Part shown: positions 23,899 to 37,560 of the stretch, piece by piece
Layout of the letters: each line of letters opens with the position of its first letter
Numbering within the stretch: the first letter of the stretch is position 1
Source of the DNA: Brachionus koreanus
Lineage: Eukaryota; Rotifera; Eurotatoria; Ploima; Brachionidae
Direction: 5' to 3'
NCBI GenBank assembly: GCA_016987375.1
Contig: PJRA01000011.1
Location: forward strand, 1,560,356 to 1,612,597
Length of the DNA stretch: 52,242 nucleotides
The notes under the pieces: model-generated
Told to the model about the DNA's origin: nothing
Seen by the model: only the letters and a program-made list of their open reading frames with translations
The model's database searches: none
Position numbers and translations under genes: made by a program

Positions 23899-24005
23899 AA
23901 ATTGATGGCTTGAAGGTGTCAAATTTCAGCATTGATCGTTTGATCACAAAGCTATAAATCAATCTTGAATAAAAAAATCCAAATGTTTTTTCTTCACTGT
24001 TCGTT
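23899..24005. repeat. Copy of a dispersed repeat next to the assembly gap
   Basis: This stretch (AAATTGATGGCTTGAA through TTCGTTTTTGCC) is recognisably similar along its length to 46132-46242, with the same order of motifs (ATTGATC, TTTGGTCA or TTTGATCA, AATAAAAAAATYCAAAT, GTTTTTGCC). Its left side is lost in the gap. Confidence 0.6.
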
Positions 24006-25660
24006 TTTGCCAATCAGGTTTGCACTATTCCTTAACTTGTAACTTAAATTTCTTGAGTCATTTTTTAGAAATCTATTTTTTAGATTCTCAGGCGAGTTAT
24101 GATAGAATAAAGACTTATAAGAGAATAACATTCTTTCTAAAAATCTATGCTTAAAAGCATATAACCCATAATTTTCCAAGAAATTATTAACATCATTAAA
24201 GCTTTTCGATTCAAATTTGAACTTAAACAATTTAAAAATAGAAAAATAATAACTTTTAGCTAGTTTAATTGCCTCTTTAGAAAAATAACACAAGAGAGTT
24301 GAACAATAATCAAAATAAGTTAGGATAAATATTTTGGAAAACTGACATTTAACAGAAGTTGACAAAAAAAAAGGATTTTAATACTAAAAAATTTCTTGTT
24401 TACAGCAAGAGTTATATTGCAAGCTTGTTTAGAGATATTTAGATTATGATCAATCATAAAACCTAAAAGACTGATTTCTTGGACAACCTTTATTTCTATT
24501 CCACATAATTGTATTGTTTCAGGAGCAATAATATTTCTTTTAGTAAAAATATATATTTATATCGACCTTATTGTAAAAACACCAATCTTTTAAAATATTA
24601 AAAGACAATTGAAAATTAACCAATACAGTCTCTAAGTCCTTTTCAGAATGACTAATGGTTGTGTCATCTGCGAACATCTGAATATTAAATTTCTTTAAAA
24701 GAAAAGGAAGCCTTGTGGAACTCCAAATTTGAGTGATACAGGTTTTGAATTTTCTTTACCAAGGCGAACTATTTGTGATCTATTTCTAAAACAATTAGAA
24801 AGAAGTCCCAAGGATTCATTATCAAACCCATAATTGAACAGTTTTAAAGGAAGAAGATTTGAATCTATCACATCAAAGGCTTTTTTAAAGTCAATAAATA
24901 AAGAAAGAGTAGTCAATTTATTATCCCACGCAGAATTCAAATCACTAAGGTATTCATGGACAGCCGTTTGATAGAAATGCCCAGACCTAAAACCACACTG
25001 ACCATTAAAAAAAATACTATTTGACTCAAAATAAAAGCTAATCTGCTTTGCCAAAAGTTTTTAAAACATTTTCGAAATAGGCGATAAAACAGATATAGCT
25101 CTATAGTTATTAATACCTGATCTTTCTCTTTTATTCGTATATAAAGGGTTTACCAAAGTTAATTTCCAGTTGTCTGGAATACTCTTCAAATTGAGGCATT
25201 CATTAAAAAGTATATGTAAAATAGGAATACATATGTCCGGAAGACTTTTTAAAATTATTGAATGTATTCCAATGAAACCAGGTCAGCTAGAAGACAGTAA
25301 TTCATCCAGAGCCTTTTTAATATCATCAAAAGTGAACTCATGGAACGAAAAACCTGATGTATTAAAAGAATCATTCTGTTTTAATTCCTTAAATACATCA
25401 AAAATAAATTTAGACAAATCATCTTCCCCGGAAAAAGAGGAAGACGCTATAGATTCAAATCAGCTATTAAACATCTCCACTTCATCAACAATGTTACTGG
25501 CCTTTGTATCAGCCCAAACTAGCTCTTCTGGAATGCTGTTAAAATCAGCGTCTCCTCTAGTTTTAATTGATGATTTATAGAAGCTCCAAAATTTATTGGA
25601 GTTTTTGATAAAGTCTTTTGATGACTTTGACTGATTTTTGAAAAATTAATTTTTTTATTA
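23990..25660 (-). pseudogene. Decayed non-LTR retrotransposon (jockey/CR1-type reverse transcriptase)
   Basis: Minus-strand fragments follow the order of a LINE reverse transcriptase. NKFWSFYKS lies near 25600, IPDNWKLTLVNPLY near 25160, and NNYRAISVLSPISK near 25110. CGFRSGHFYQTAVHEY and LFIDFKKAFDVIDSN (catalytic motif A region) lie near 24980-24870, and SLKFGVPQG near 24710. The usual segment after GVPQG is missing, and the frame resumes at IQMFADDTTISHSE (the FADD active-site box) near 24670, so there is an internal deletion. A C-terminal region (ILTYFDYCSTLLCYFSKE) runs to about 23994. In-frame stops occur at several points. No poly(A) or target duplication was defined, and the 3' side runs toward the assembly gap. 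The element is inactive as assembled. Confidence 0.88.
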
Positions 25661-26292
25661 GTTCTATTTTTTTTATGAAAATTTTTAAAAAATCATTTCT
25701 TTATTGATTTTTTATATAGCTAAACCATTATTTCATCGAATATACTTTTTATTCTATCGCTTAGAAAATCATTTCACACATTTTTATTAATTTTTACAAA
25801 AATAATTAAAATTTGTTTTGAATATCTTAAGATTTTTGTAATATTAAAAAAGAACTATTTATCAATCAAATGAGACAGAAGCACTAGCCTATTGATTAAA
25901 TTTTAAAATTGCAAAGTTTTTAAAATTTTATTTGTTATAAAAAATCTGTGCCCAGTTTATTCAGATAAAAAAATCGATTAATTCCATTAAAAGCATGATC
26001 ACAGTATGAATTTATTCTATAAAAAGAATTCTATTTACAAATTAATTTTCTCTAGTCTTGTATATTTAAAAAATGCTAATATTGAATTAAATGAATATTA
26101 AATTTTTATTAAATTAAATCTTTTAAATAGAAAATAGAAATACAATTAATTAATCAGCCATATTCAATGAGAAAAAAAACAAAAACATTTAATTACAAAA
26201 TTTTTAAAATTAAAAGTATAACATAATTTATAAAAAAATATATCGGTAGTTTTACATATTCATGTCGAGTAGTTTTTATATATTGCTCTTGT
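25661..26292. other. AT-rich spacer
   Basis: No exon, repeat or RNA gene is recognised between the LINE remnant and the stop codon of the Ig-domain gene. Its left end may still contain unrecognised 5' sequence of the LINE. Confidence 0.5.
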
Positions 26293-28319
26293 TCAAACTC
26301 TACTATATTTTAAAGCTAAGATAATCATTATAAATAAATTCAAAAAACTTGATATCATTTTTTTTGAGGTGTTTACCAAGTTATCTATGTGAAAAAGAAA
26401 AAAATAAAGAATTTTAATTTTTTTTTTTAAATAATATTACCATATTTTAAACTGTTTTTATTAAATCGTGTGCTAAAATAGCTTTGATTTGTTTTGGGAT
26501 CTGCATGATCAATTTTTCTCATACCATATCTCAAATCACTATTCTGCCTAATAGAATACTGTTCATAGGCATCGTTTTTTTCATGTTCATTTTTAAATAT
26601 TGTTATCTTAGTCTTTTTAGGTTTAAACAGTAATTCTTTATAGTCATTTAAATTGATAACATTTTCAGATTTTCCGATAACATTATTCGCCGCACACTTA
26701 AACTGGCCCAAATCTGATGAGGTAAAATTAGCAATTTTCAAATAAGAAATGGTGTGATTTGAGTGCTTGATTGTATTTCTGTGATACTTTAAATCTAGTT
26801 CATCAATAGATGCATATTGGCTATAATTGGCATTAAAGTTGAACCAAGTTATTGTGCTCTCTGGATTCGAGTCAACAACACAGCCTAGAACTACTGAATT
26901 TGTCGAGCTGCGGCTTAAATGCGGCTGAATTAAACTAATTACTGGAGAGACTTAAAACATGAAAAATTAATTTCAAAATAATTTTTGTAAATAAATATTG
27001 AGGCAAACTTACAATAAACAGTGAGAGTAAATTTTTTACTCACAGATGGCAAAATACCATTGCTAGCAACACATTCATATTTATTATTTTCATATTTGGA
27101 TAAGTTTCTAATGCTTAAACTTGTTGATTCATGGTTCAAATCTTTAGATCAAATAAAGTAAAATAAAAGAAATTGTTTGTTTTTCTTATTAGTTGTAAAT
27201 ATTTTTAATTTAATTATAAAACAAAAAAAATAAAAGTTTTGAGTTCTTAGAAGTTCAGTTGAATGGAAATAATCTTTAATGAATGGATAATCAAAATTGA
27301 TCGATCTTTTTTCGATGCATTCATTTCAAATTCCAAAAATGAAAAAGAAAAAAAAAACGATCTGATTAAACAAATGTCTCAAATGAACTATTTCAATGGC
27401 ATTTACAAATTAGACATTTAAATTTAAACTATTCAGACTTTACTACTTAATTGAATATAAAAAATAAATAAAATCTAGCTATATTAATTTTAATTAAATG
27501 TCAACAATAATTTTTTTTTTGTTTAAAAATAAAAATATTAATTTAATAAAAACAACTATAAATTTTTTTGAAACAAAGAACTGAATAAATGAATGGAAAA
27601 AAAATGATATTCACCTGTTATCATACCAGTGCTCTCATCAATTTGATACCACCTGATCTTAGGAACTGGTTTACCCGCAGCTGTGCACTTAAGCATCACT
27701 TCACCGTTTTCGATTCCGGCAATATTGCTCTCGGTAGTTTGACTTTCAACAAAGCTGGGTGATTCTTGAAAAATTTTATATAAAATGCAAAATAATCCAA
27801 AAAAAAAAAAAACTTACTAGTAACATATAAATGAACTAAGCTATGAATAAGAGGCTCGTCTTCATCTGATTTAGTAATACTATTCTGGCAAACATATTCA
27901 TTTTCATCATACAATTGAACATTATCAATTTTTAAATTATAATAAACAACATCATTAGTGATAGTTTGCTTAGGTACAATTTGATTAGGATCTGATATAA
28001 TTATATCCTCTTCTTTGTGTATAGAGTGCTGAATGATTTCGAATCTCGGATCAACAGTGATCCGATTAGTGTTAAAAGTGAGAACATTTCCGATCTTAGC
28101 TTGTGTCCATATGGCGCCTGGATTGAAACTCGAATTGATGGCACAATTGAGAATTACAGACTCGCCTACTTTGGCAGTCATTTTAATGACATTGGTTTTG
28201 GATTCTTCTTCTTTGATGCTAGCTAGTGCATGTCTGTAACCCGGATGACGATGGTGAAGACGTCTCCGGCATTCCGACAATGATATAATAAAGTAAATTA
28301 ACAAAATACTAAGCTTCAT
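26293..28319 (-). CDS. Three-Ig-domain cell adhesion protein, lachesin/IgLON-like, with GPI-type tail
   Basis: Five exons on the minus strand join in phase: 27818-28319, 27615-27764, 27013-27141, 26441-26950 and 26293-26384, giving 460 aa. Residues 1-17 are a signal peptide (MKLSILLIYFIISLSEC). Ig domain 1 runs from VGESVILNCAI to YDENEYVCQNS, domain 2 from GEVMLKCTAAGKPVPKIRWY to YENNKYECVASNG, and domain 3 from VVLGCVVDSNPESTITWF to LGQFKCAANNVIG. The short last exon follows a 56-bp intron and supplies a small-residue stretch, a hydrophobic run (FLNLFIMIILAL) and KYSRV, as in GPI-attachment signals. If that intron is not spliced the protein instead ends at a stop at 26427 without any anchor. 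Lachesin and IgLON proteins mediate cell-cell adhesion in nervous system and epithelia; a similar role is inferred. An AG lies 5 nt before the ATG. Confidence 0.85.
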
Positions 28320-31300
28320 ATCGACTGATTTTTTAGCATTATAATCTGTGGCTAGTTATTAAAATCTAAAAGCTCTAAGGATATTTATTTTATAAATTAT
28401 ACTTTGTCAATCGAAGCATGAAGGAAATGAATAGTTCTGAAGGCTTTATCGGTTTTTCTATGGCTTGTTCAAGTTGGTTTATAGAAATCGGCCAAACTGG
28501 ATAATTAGAAATTAAAACAAACAAAATCCTGATTTAAAAATAAAGTGCGAAATTATTTAGAAAACTAAATGAGCACTATGCTTAGATAAGATAATGGATA
28601 TTTAATTGATATTCAATGTCAATTGAACTCAGCGGCACGCGACTACCCAGCTAAATTGTGTTGTTTTATCTTTAATCGTAATTAAATTACGCCTAGGTGA
28701 TGATAGACAGTATCTTTCCACAAGTATACAATGATTTATGCCGGATTGAAGATAAACAAAATGATTTGTCTGAGATTTTAATTGAGATGAGCCATTCCGA
28801 GCCTAGAAATTATTCTCTCTTTCTTTTCCTGCCTCCTCTTTCTACATTAATGAACTGGCCTTCATTACATGCTTTTGACAATTTGAAAATAAAAATTAAT
28901 TCTAAACCAATTTTGTTGTATTTGCTTTTTTAGCACTTTAAAGTTATCTTGAAATTTTATCATTTTCATATATCAAATAATAAATAAAAAAGAAAATAAA
29001 AAAACATTTTGGTTTATTTGAAATAAATCTTGTTATCATTGTAAATATTTGCATTCGAATACATAGAAAGATTCTAGTGTTTAAATTTATCCCTAGCCAC
29101 TGTAAATTTACCTGATTATAGCCGGAAATCCCCAGATAATTTAGGCCTTTTTTTTCTCAATCAATTTAGATTCACTCGCATTATAAACAAAATTACTTTT
29201 ATCATTAAAAGTTATCTCCCGCGGGTCAGATAGCCGTATGCTCTTGAGAAAATGCTGTCATCACTTAGAAACCATTGGCTCGAGTTAGAATAAATCGAAG
29301 CCAAATTTCGGCTATCTATTCAGTTCATTTTTAGATTTTTAAAAATTTGAAAAGCAACTAAACCCTATAAAACTATCTTTAGTTTAACTAATTTAATAAA
29401 ATAGCAGATCCAATTAATTTTTATTAATATCTTTTTTTTCTGTTCTAAAAAAACATTTCTTTAACAATTTATTTTCAATAAAAAAAAATTAAATCGTTTT
29501 ATTTTTGCTTTGAATAAATTTAGAAAAAGTTAACTTTGCTGCCTAAAATAGAAAAAGACAAATAAAATATTTTTATTTTAATAAAATGATAATAAATAAA
29601 ATGAATCGAAGCTTGCTATTTTTTTCTCTTTTTGTTAATTACACATATATATGGGTGCACAAGCAGAAAATTGCCAATATTTATCAGATATCTGGCTTAA
29701 TTGATATCTAAAAAATGATTCGAGCGATTCGATATCAATGGGTTTTTATCTAGGCATATTTTTAAAATATTGATTTACTAGTGTTTATATAATGAAGATA
29801 ATTTATACAAACAGCTAGGCATGAGAGAATTAATTAAATAATCGGCTACAAATAAATTTGTGTTGAAATTGTTTTAAATAATTTGCCTGAGTGCAAAATA
29901 TTTGAAATATTTAGTGTACGGTCCTTCTTCTGATCCTGAAAAAAAGAAAAAAAAATTTCCAACAAAAGAATTAGAAAGCATATTTTCTTAAGTCTATTGA
30001 TTTGCACGCTAAACTTGTAAACATTTTTCTTATCATCTTGTTCGGAAAGCTAAATGAGCCGTGCTTTTTTTTCCACTAGAAATTAAATGTTTTTTAATTT
30101 AATTTGTTTTTTCTTTTAAATCAATGATCGAAATAGTTTTGCATAGTATAGAAAATAAACTAGCAATTTTTTGAAATTCTATCTTTAAGTTAATTTTCTA
30201 AATGAAAAATTACATGCTTTCTAAATGATTATTTGTTTAAGCTAAACTATTAAAATGTTAAGACTGGTATTCCAAAATAAACTTGAAATATTTTATCTGC
30301 TTGAGTCTTGCCACCGATCACAAACTTGGCCATGTTTAATTTGATCGATGTCATTTAAACTAGGTTAATTTATCCTCGTTAAAAATGATCTATCGCTCAG
30401 ATCATCTTTTCTTTTCATCTCAAATTTTTCACCTATTCTCTAACTACTTTAAAGCAGACAAACTTGTCCCGGATTGTGAACAAACACATTTAGCCACGCG
30501 CCCAAACGTGCCACTATCTTTAAACAAACTGTTTATTAAAGGAACTTGAAAAAATATTTTATTTATTTAGTAAATTTTATTGTAAAAGCTTTAGAAAATA
30601 ACAAAAAAAAAAGAAGAAAGAGTGAATAAATTGAGTCTTATATTTTTGACAATTTATCTATTGAATTAAATGCATTTTAAGCACAATACACTTAGAGTCA
30701 TTGTTGTCTTAATTTTAGAATTATAATCCATAGATCAAATACAATATCAAATAAAAGAAAACCTAGCTGATATGTTTGCTACCAAATTACAGTCTATAAA
30801 TAATGCCTAATTAGTCTCATTTTACTTGGACCATTTTAAGTAATGTACTGTTCTTGTCATCCAAATTAATACTTAGCCATATCGTGAGACTGGTTTCATT
30901 AACATTCCAAATTTATGTGTCAAATAGTTTCCTAAGCCAAGGTTAATAATAGTAAATATTTAAAAGAAAAAAACTTAAATCTATTTAATTAAAATAAATG
31001 GAATTTGTTTAATATATGTTTAATATCTAGCTTGTATTTAATGAGAATACTAATCGAGTCTGTTTATATTCAAAATTATCTATTAGGCCCAGACTGGCTC
31101 ATTGACACGTATTGGGTACTGGTTATCCAAAATTTTTCTAATTTAAATTTTTTAGATTCATTGATATCCATACAAATTTAGATTAAGATATTATCAATCA
31201 TAGGATTTTTGATTGCTTATTTGCATCGACCTTTTAGCCGCTGATGAAAGATTACTAGATTTAGATTTATGTCCGTGAATAACTTGTCTCAAATTAATTC

Positions 31301-31518
31301 GAAACGGACCTTTTTCTCAGTTTATTACGGCTTAAATAGAGAGAAAAAGCTTTTCTATAAGTCGTAAATCAACTTCAACTCATTATAATCATAGAAAAGA
31401 AATATCACTTAATTAAAATCTTATTTTTTCCTTTTAATACTCTTATAAACATAAAATGAGAGAAGAAGAACGAACAAAAGGAAATACAAAATTAATTCCA
31501 TTTTTCATATATTCTTTT

Positions 31519-31535
31519 TTTGTTGTTGTTGTTGT
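31519..31535. repeat. (TTG)n microsatellite
   Basis: About five TTG units in a T-rich tract. Confidence 0.8.
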
Positions 31536-31753
31536 GTAAAGTTGTAAAACCATTTAGTTAAATTCAAAAATCGATTAAGTCAATCCAAAATCATTAAAAA
31601 AAAATTTTCTAATAAACAAGCTCGTTTATTACATAACTTGAAGGCCCCTTGAAATATCATGGAAAAAAAAACAACTTTCAAGTCTTTATCTACATCTGCT
31701 TGCCATCTAAACTTTAATTAAATATATTTTTGATTGAATTGAATAAAAAAAAA

Positions 31754-31768
31754 ACATATATATATATA
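31754..31768. repeat. (AT)n microsatellite
   Basis: A short run of alternating A and T follows an A-tract. Confidence 0.75.
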
Positions 31769-31873
31769 AAATTATTTTAAATAACTATGTAATTTAAACC
31801 GGTTAATCGCAATTTATTACCAAACCTGAAATTTAATTCCCTCAATTTTAAAATAAAAGTTTTATCAATAATC

Positions 31874-31896
31874 GATCTATCTATTTATCTATCTAG
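31874..31896. repeat. (ATCT)n microsatellite, imperfect
   Basis: About five ATCT units with one ATTT interruption. Confidence 0.75.
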
Positions 31897-34800
31897 GAAA
31901 ATATGTCAAACATATTTGTTTTTTTTTTTAAAAACAATTTATTACTAATTAGTAAGTTTAACTTTTTTTGATAACCATTTATTAAATTGGTAATTTGGGT
32001 TGAATGATCACGCCATTAATAATATTAGACTAGTAGACTTAAATCCATGGCAATTAAACGAAACGATTTTCTCTCTAAAGTAACAAGCCAAAAAGCAAAT
32101 GTTACCCGAATTTAATTAGTAACTAGATTTTAAAAATGATAATTTTTCAACTTAAAAGCATTTCGGTCATAAATATTCGTAAACTAGGTTATACCTGAGT
32201 TTGACTTGGGCACGGATTGACTTAGCACTGACTTGCTAGAATCCAGGCACGCTTCGACTATTTACTTCCCTACAAAGTCAAACAATCTCATTCTATTCAT
32301 CAGTATTTACTGAAAACGACAATAGTGAATATTGGCGATTTAGATTTTTTTTAATATTATACAATTTCATGAATTAATAAAAAAAATTAACAAAAAAAAT
32401 TAATCTTAATTCAATTTTTTTTTTATTAAAAAGCATTTGCCTATTGTTCCTGTTAAATATTCCAAGTCAAATATTATATCAAGTAGTTACAATCTACAAT
32501 CGATTTGTAGCTAATACATTTATTTAATTGAGCATATATCCACCAAATGGCCCATTGTTCTGTCATTCTATTCAATAAATAATTCACAAGCTGACCTTAT
32601 TTTTAAAAATTGACTTTTAAATCAAACGGCAATGGTTTCCTAGCCAAAAAAATTCACATGATTGTTTCACAAATAATCTAGATACTATTAAAATTTATCA
32701 CTTGCTAACTTTGTTGTTTCTTACTTAGAAAATTGATGACAAAAATAAATTGGGAATCCAATTTAAATAGGCTAAAGCGAATAGATAGTTTTAATTAGAA
32801 TTTAATAACTTATTATTTAACTAGATTCAATTTTTTTTGCAATTAAATTTATGACTAGCAGTAAACTATCGATTGAATGGCATGATATGAAATTTCAATT
32901 AACTAAATTCAATACCTAGTAATTAGAGTGACGATAACAAGTCCATACAACAAGAGGACTCAAGAGAATTCGGAATTTATTGGCATCAAAAATCCACTTA
33001 GTTACATTTCTAGAGTTACATTTAATCTAATCTAAAAGTCAGATCTTTACTAGAAGAATGAAAGAAAAAATTAATTTTTGGTTTATCCTGGGAGGCAGCG
33101 CTTGATTAATGGACAAATTTGGGTATTGCCCATTTGAAATTCTGGCCAAGGATTTAAACAATCGATAAATTTATTTAAACTAGATTTTTGTCAATATATC
33201 AATCAAAAATTTAATTTAAAAATCAAAGGTTTAGACTAATTTAAAAAATTTCTTTTTATTTTGTTGTCGAAATTTTGCTTTGTGATTAGTTATTGTTTCG
33301 GAAACGAAAAGAAGTTTTGTACAAAAAAACACCTTTAGGGATTCTAATCATTTGAATGATCGAATTAGTTGAATAGACGCGTGACCAATATTAAAACATA
33401 TCGATCACGTCTCTGAAGAATTCATACTCTTAAAAATAACAACTTGACTGCTAAAATTTAATTTTAAGTTTCACATAGATTTGTAAATAGCATATTAAAT
33501 AAATAACATTTATTTAGCTTTATCCAGACAAAAATAAAAATTAAATACAAATTAATTTTCTTTCTATTTTATTTTAACGCGCAATAACAGAATCTAGGAA
33601 ATTTTTAGATCATAAAATTTCTATCAATTATTAATTAGTTATTTTATTAAGCTTTATAGAAATTATCAATTTTAATCGTTAAATTAATGGTAACATTTTT
33701 ACAAAAAACAATTTGAAATAAAATATAAACATAACAGAATATTTTCATTAAATTCAAAGTAAATTTTTGGTACAATAAAATAAAAATTAACCAAATATAT
33801 TTAATAACAAATTTGCATGTTAAAAAAAAACTTTTTACAAAGACAAAATAGTTTCTTTTATTCACAAACTGAACAAATATTGATCAAATATTTCTTTATT
33901 TTTTCAATTAGAATAGAAATTTAATTTTATTGATATTTATTATGCATATAAATAAATAATTGGTTTATGGACAATGGTTTTAATTTTTAATAAACTAGGG
34001 TTGAATCGTTCTTTTATTGATATAAATAATGGTTTTTAGTCAACTTTTTTATAATATTGTATTTTGTGTAATGGCTATATTAATATGCTTTTTCATTAAC
34101 CTTTTTCAATTGATGAGCTTGTTTTAGGACTAAATTAAAGCAAAAATCGAATAAACATGAGAAAAATAAAAACTAATTAGACCTTGCTCATTCTTTCACA
34201 TTCTTAAGTTTTAAACATTTGCATGTTTGACTACACATGAATTCTGTGACTGAATACTTAAAAAATTAATTTACAAAAACAAAATTAAGTACATTTTTTT
34301 TTGAATTTTTTGTATCAAACAATAGAAATTTGCATTTTCTTTAATTTAAAAAAGCCTTTAGCTACTAGTTTTCTTTAGAAGACATGAAAATTTATGACTT
34401 AGAAAAACTTGACGAACTAATTGTTTTATTTCTTTTTTTTTTGAATTAAAATTTAGAAAAGAAAAATGAAAAGATTCTTAGTGAATAATTATAAGAATGC
34501 ATAAATTAGGAGTAATAACAAAAAAAGCTTAAAATTAATTTTCGAATTATAAACAATAATCAAAAAATGTTTTTTTCACAATACTAATGTGAGCTTTTTT
34601 TGGTTGTTTCGACAAAAAAATAAGATTTTTTTGTTAAGTAGAATTTAATATAATATTAGAAAATCCTTCTAAAAATTTATATTTTTCTAATAAAAGTTAT
34701 AAATTATTTTTCCCAAATTTTTTCAAAAAAAATCGGTCATCAAAAAAGACATTATTTGACCACTTAATACTTACTTGGAATTTAAGTAGTGAGAAAGTAC

Positions 34801-36249
34801 TTTATTGATTAAATTATTGAAAACGATCAAAACTGGCTATCCAAAAAATAATTTTTTTTAATTAAATGAGTAAATTATCAAAATTAAATGTAAATATATG
34901 GTAAAGATATTACTTGATAAATTCAAGTAAATTCTGACATTTAATTTAAACAAAATTTTAAAAAATTAAACAAAATTTATTTAAATATTTATAAATAATT
35001 AAAAATTGAGGTTTAGTTAAAAAAATCAAATAAGATTTTTTTTTTAATCGTGCTGAATGATATTGATTACTCTTTTTTCAATCTGTTTTGATGGAATTAT
35101 CTGTGTACATAAACAAGAAAGAGAAACTGAACAATTTTATTGTATTTATTGACAAATAGTGAATTAAACTGCTTGAAACAACCACTTTCATCCAAAGATC
35201 AGCTATTTTCAAAATTAAATCAAAATTTTTATTTGATACTTGAAATCCAACTAATCAGGTAAACAATTCTGTAAAATATGTTGAAATTTGATATAATATT
35301 AAATATGTGATGCAAGAACTAACATAACCAAACGAATTTTGGTATTTTCTTTTTCAGAAAAGACAAATTTTTCTTTAAAATAAAATATTAAGTTCCAAAG
35401 TTATGAATAAATATAAAATAAAAAATAAAACAAGTTATATTAGTCTGTTATGTTAGTCAATAGAAAACTTTGATTATTTTAAAATAATAACTGATTAATT
35501 TTTGCACAACTTTAAAAAAAAATTTTAGAATAAATAGACATTGGTTGAATAAAAATATAAGTTATTTTAGTCGTTGGAATCAAAAGCAAACGAAATAAAT
35601 AAGCACAATAGCTGCATTGAATTTAAAGTTTTTTTCAATAATTTTAGAGCAATTAATAAAAAATCACTTTAACTCCTAACTTAATTAGACAATTTCCTGC
35701 AAAAAATCATTTAAAATTGATTAAACTTGTACTCATTGTCAAATTTTTTAGAATTAGTTTAATTATTGTGATTTAAATATTGACTTTCATAGACCATTTT
35801 ATAACTCAACATGATCTTAATGATTTTGTTTGCCATTCTCGTTGCTAATAATTTCTTTTATTTCTTAAAAATAAATAAATTATTGAAAATTTCTTTGTAA
35901 AATGAAATCAACTTGAATGTTTTGATCAGCTAGGACTTTTTGGCTTTGTTTGATTTCAATCCTTTTATCTTTTTTCATTATGTATTGATTTTAATTTATA
36001 ATTAAAAATCAAAATTATTTAAAAAAATTAAATTTGAATGTTTATCAGATCTAAAAAAAACAATATATAAAAAAACTCTAAATTTTAATTAATTAAAAAC
36101 TTGTTTTTGATCCTTAAATTTTAGTTATCATTACGTTAAAACAAAATCTTTTTTAGAATTTTAAAAAATATCTAACAAGATAAAGCTTAAATTTATTTAA
36201 AATTGGAAAAACAAATTTCAGATAAAATAATCATCTAAAATAGATAATA

Positions 36250-37090
36250 ATAATAATTGTTAATATTCTTCATTCAAGTTTATTTTAACTAAACTGACAA
36301 AGCAGGAAGACTAACTTAGTCCCGCTATAGTAGACTTTTCTTTTTTTTTGTTTCTACCGACATTGTCCAGTCTGTTTTTGAACTGGTTGCTTGAACTTGC
36401 TGTGACAACCAACGTTGGTAGCACATTCCATTTGTTCACTTCACTATTCACTGATCTCATGAATTTCGCATCGTAGTACCAATTAACATGATTGTAATTT
36501 TTGTGGATTTTATAGAATTTAAAAAGATCCTCACGCTCTCGCCTATTTTTTAGATTTTCTAATCCCAAATTAGCTAATCTTGATTCATAATTCAAACTTC
36601 TTAATAGTGGAACAAGTTTCGTTACTCGTCTTTGTACTTTTTCAAGTCTAGATATATCCTTCTTTAAATAAGGATTCCAGGCAGGTGCACAGTATTCTAG
36701 ATGCGGTCTAACATATGTTTTGTAAAGCTGCAAAAACGATTCAGCATCCCAATACACAAACGTTTTCTTGAGCATACCAAGCATGTTGTTAGCTTTTTAA
36801 ACGCAGTTTTCGATTTGTAACGATTTGTGATCATTCCATTTCCATTTGAGTTTTTGTTGTTCACCATTATACCAAGATCGCGCTCAGTATTAGTCTCAGC
36901 TAATTCAACTCTGAAATCATCTGCATTTAACATTGAGATTTTTTGCCTAGCAATCTTTGAGTTGCTGATATACATTACGACCACTCAACCATCTTGAATT
37001 AAATGTCATCTTGAATTAGCATTTGATTTCTAGTATTTCTAATGACACTTATCAATTTGCTGTCATCCGCAAACAGCTTGATAAGTAATC
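36250..37090 (-). pseudogene. 5'-truncated CR1-like LINE, C-terminal reverse transcriptase part
   Basis: On the minus strand the remnant begins near 37080 with the active-site box LFADDSKLISVI. It continues, after frameshifts, through TERDLGIMVNNK to a long open stretch at 36311-36784. That stretch has the family landmarks YKTYVRPHLEYCAPAWNPYL, KKDISRLEKVQRRVTKLVP and VNKWNVLPTLVVTASSSNQF, followed by KNRLD. These are the thumb and C-terminal parts of CR1-type LINE proteins. Truncation at the 5' end inside the reverse transcriptase is normal for LINE insertions. The 3' UTR should be to the left of 36311, but its end was not found. Several frameshifts and stops show it is dead. It is a different family from the LINE at 23990-25660. 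Confidence 0.88.
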
Positions 37091-37169
37091 TAATTTAAAA
37101 TTGTTATTAGTTTTTTTAAAGAAATTTTTTAAATTCTACATTCGATTCACATTTCTGTTAAATTTTTTA

Positions 37170-37560
37170 CATACGGTCATTATTTTTAAATTTTGTTATG
37201 TTATTTGGCAGAACATCTAGATAATAATGGAAAGCTTTTTATTAAAATGAATAGACAAACAAGTCCTAATTTTAAACCCGATGCAAAAGTATTGATGGGA
37301 ATGATTCAATCTAGACATTCATGAGCAATTACTTACAAGGTTTTTGTTAGTAATAGTTAATGAATGACTTGAAAAGCAAATTCCTATTTACGGATGATAT
37401 TGTACATGTAAAAATGGATGTAGAACTTTAGGATGCTGCTCACATGTGGGGACGATAATTTTTTCTCTTAATTACGCAAGATATTTAATGAAGATTTCAA
37501 AACCAGATGATGAAAATTTTAGAAATTTATTGAAGAGTTCATTTTTTTTGAAGCTGATAA
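37170..37560 (+). pseudogene. Fragment of a transposon protein with a CxC..CCxH zinc-finger motif
   Basis: The plus strand at about 37405-37500 reads CKNGCRTLGCCSHVGTI followed by IFSLNYARYL. That cysteine-histidine pattern is, to my recollection, the SWIM-like finger near the C-terminus of transposon proteins common in invertebrate genomes. The upstream part (EHLDNNGKLFIK, then SPNFKPDAKVLMGMIQSRHS) is interrupted by stops. Neither terminal repeats nor a complete frame were found. The family name is uncertain. Confidence 0.5.

Larger units (their letters stand above)
28320..36249. other. Long gene-poor AT-rich stretch (about 7.9 kb)
   Basis: No coding exon is recognised on either strand. 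The open frame at 28697-28933 and others in the stretch are unlike known proteins and lie in low-complexity DNA. Simple repeats are present at about 31519-31535, 31754-31768 and 31874-31896. Less AT-rich patches at about 28620-28700, 29215-29310 and 30300-30500 stand out by composition alone. They could be regulatory, but nothing in them identifies a factor or function. Confidence 0.55.

Noticed and set aside
23702..24013. Open frames on both strands running through the N run
   Set aside because: They are open only because N carries no stop; the sequence is unknown.
25170..25580. Plus-strand open frame of 136 codons
   Set aside because: It is the complement of the LINE reverse transcriptase region and has no similarity of its own.
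28697..28933. Short plus-strand open frame near the Ig-domain gene
   Set aside because: No recognisable domain and no partner exon; composition only slightly better than background.
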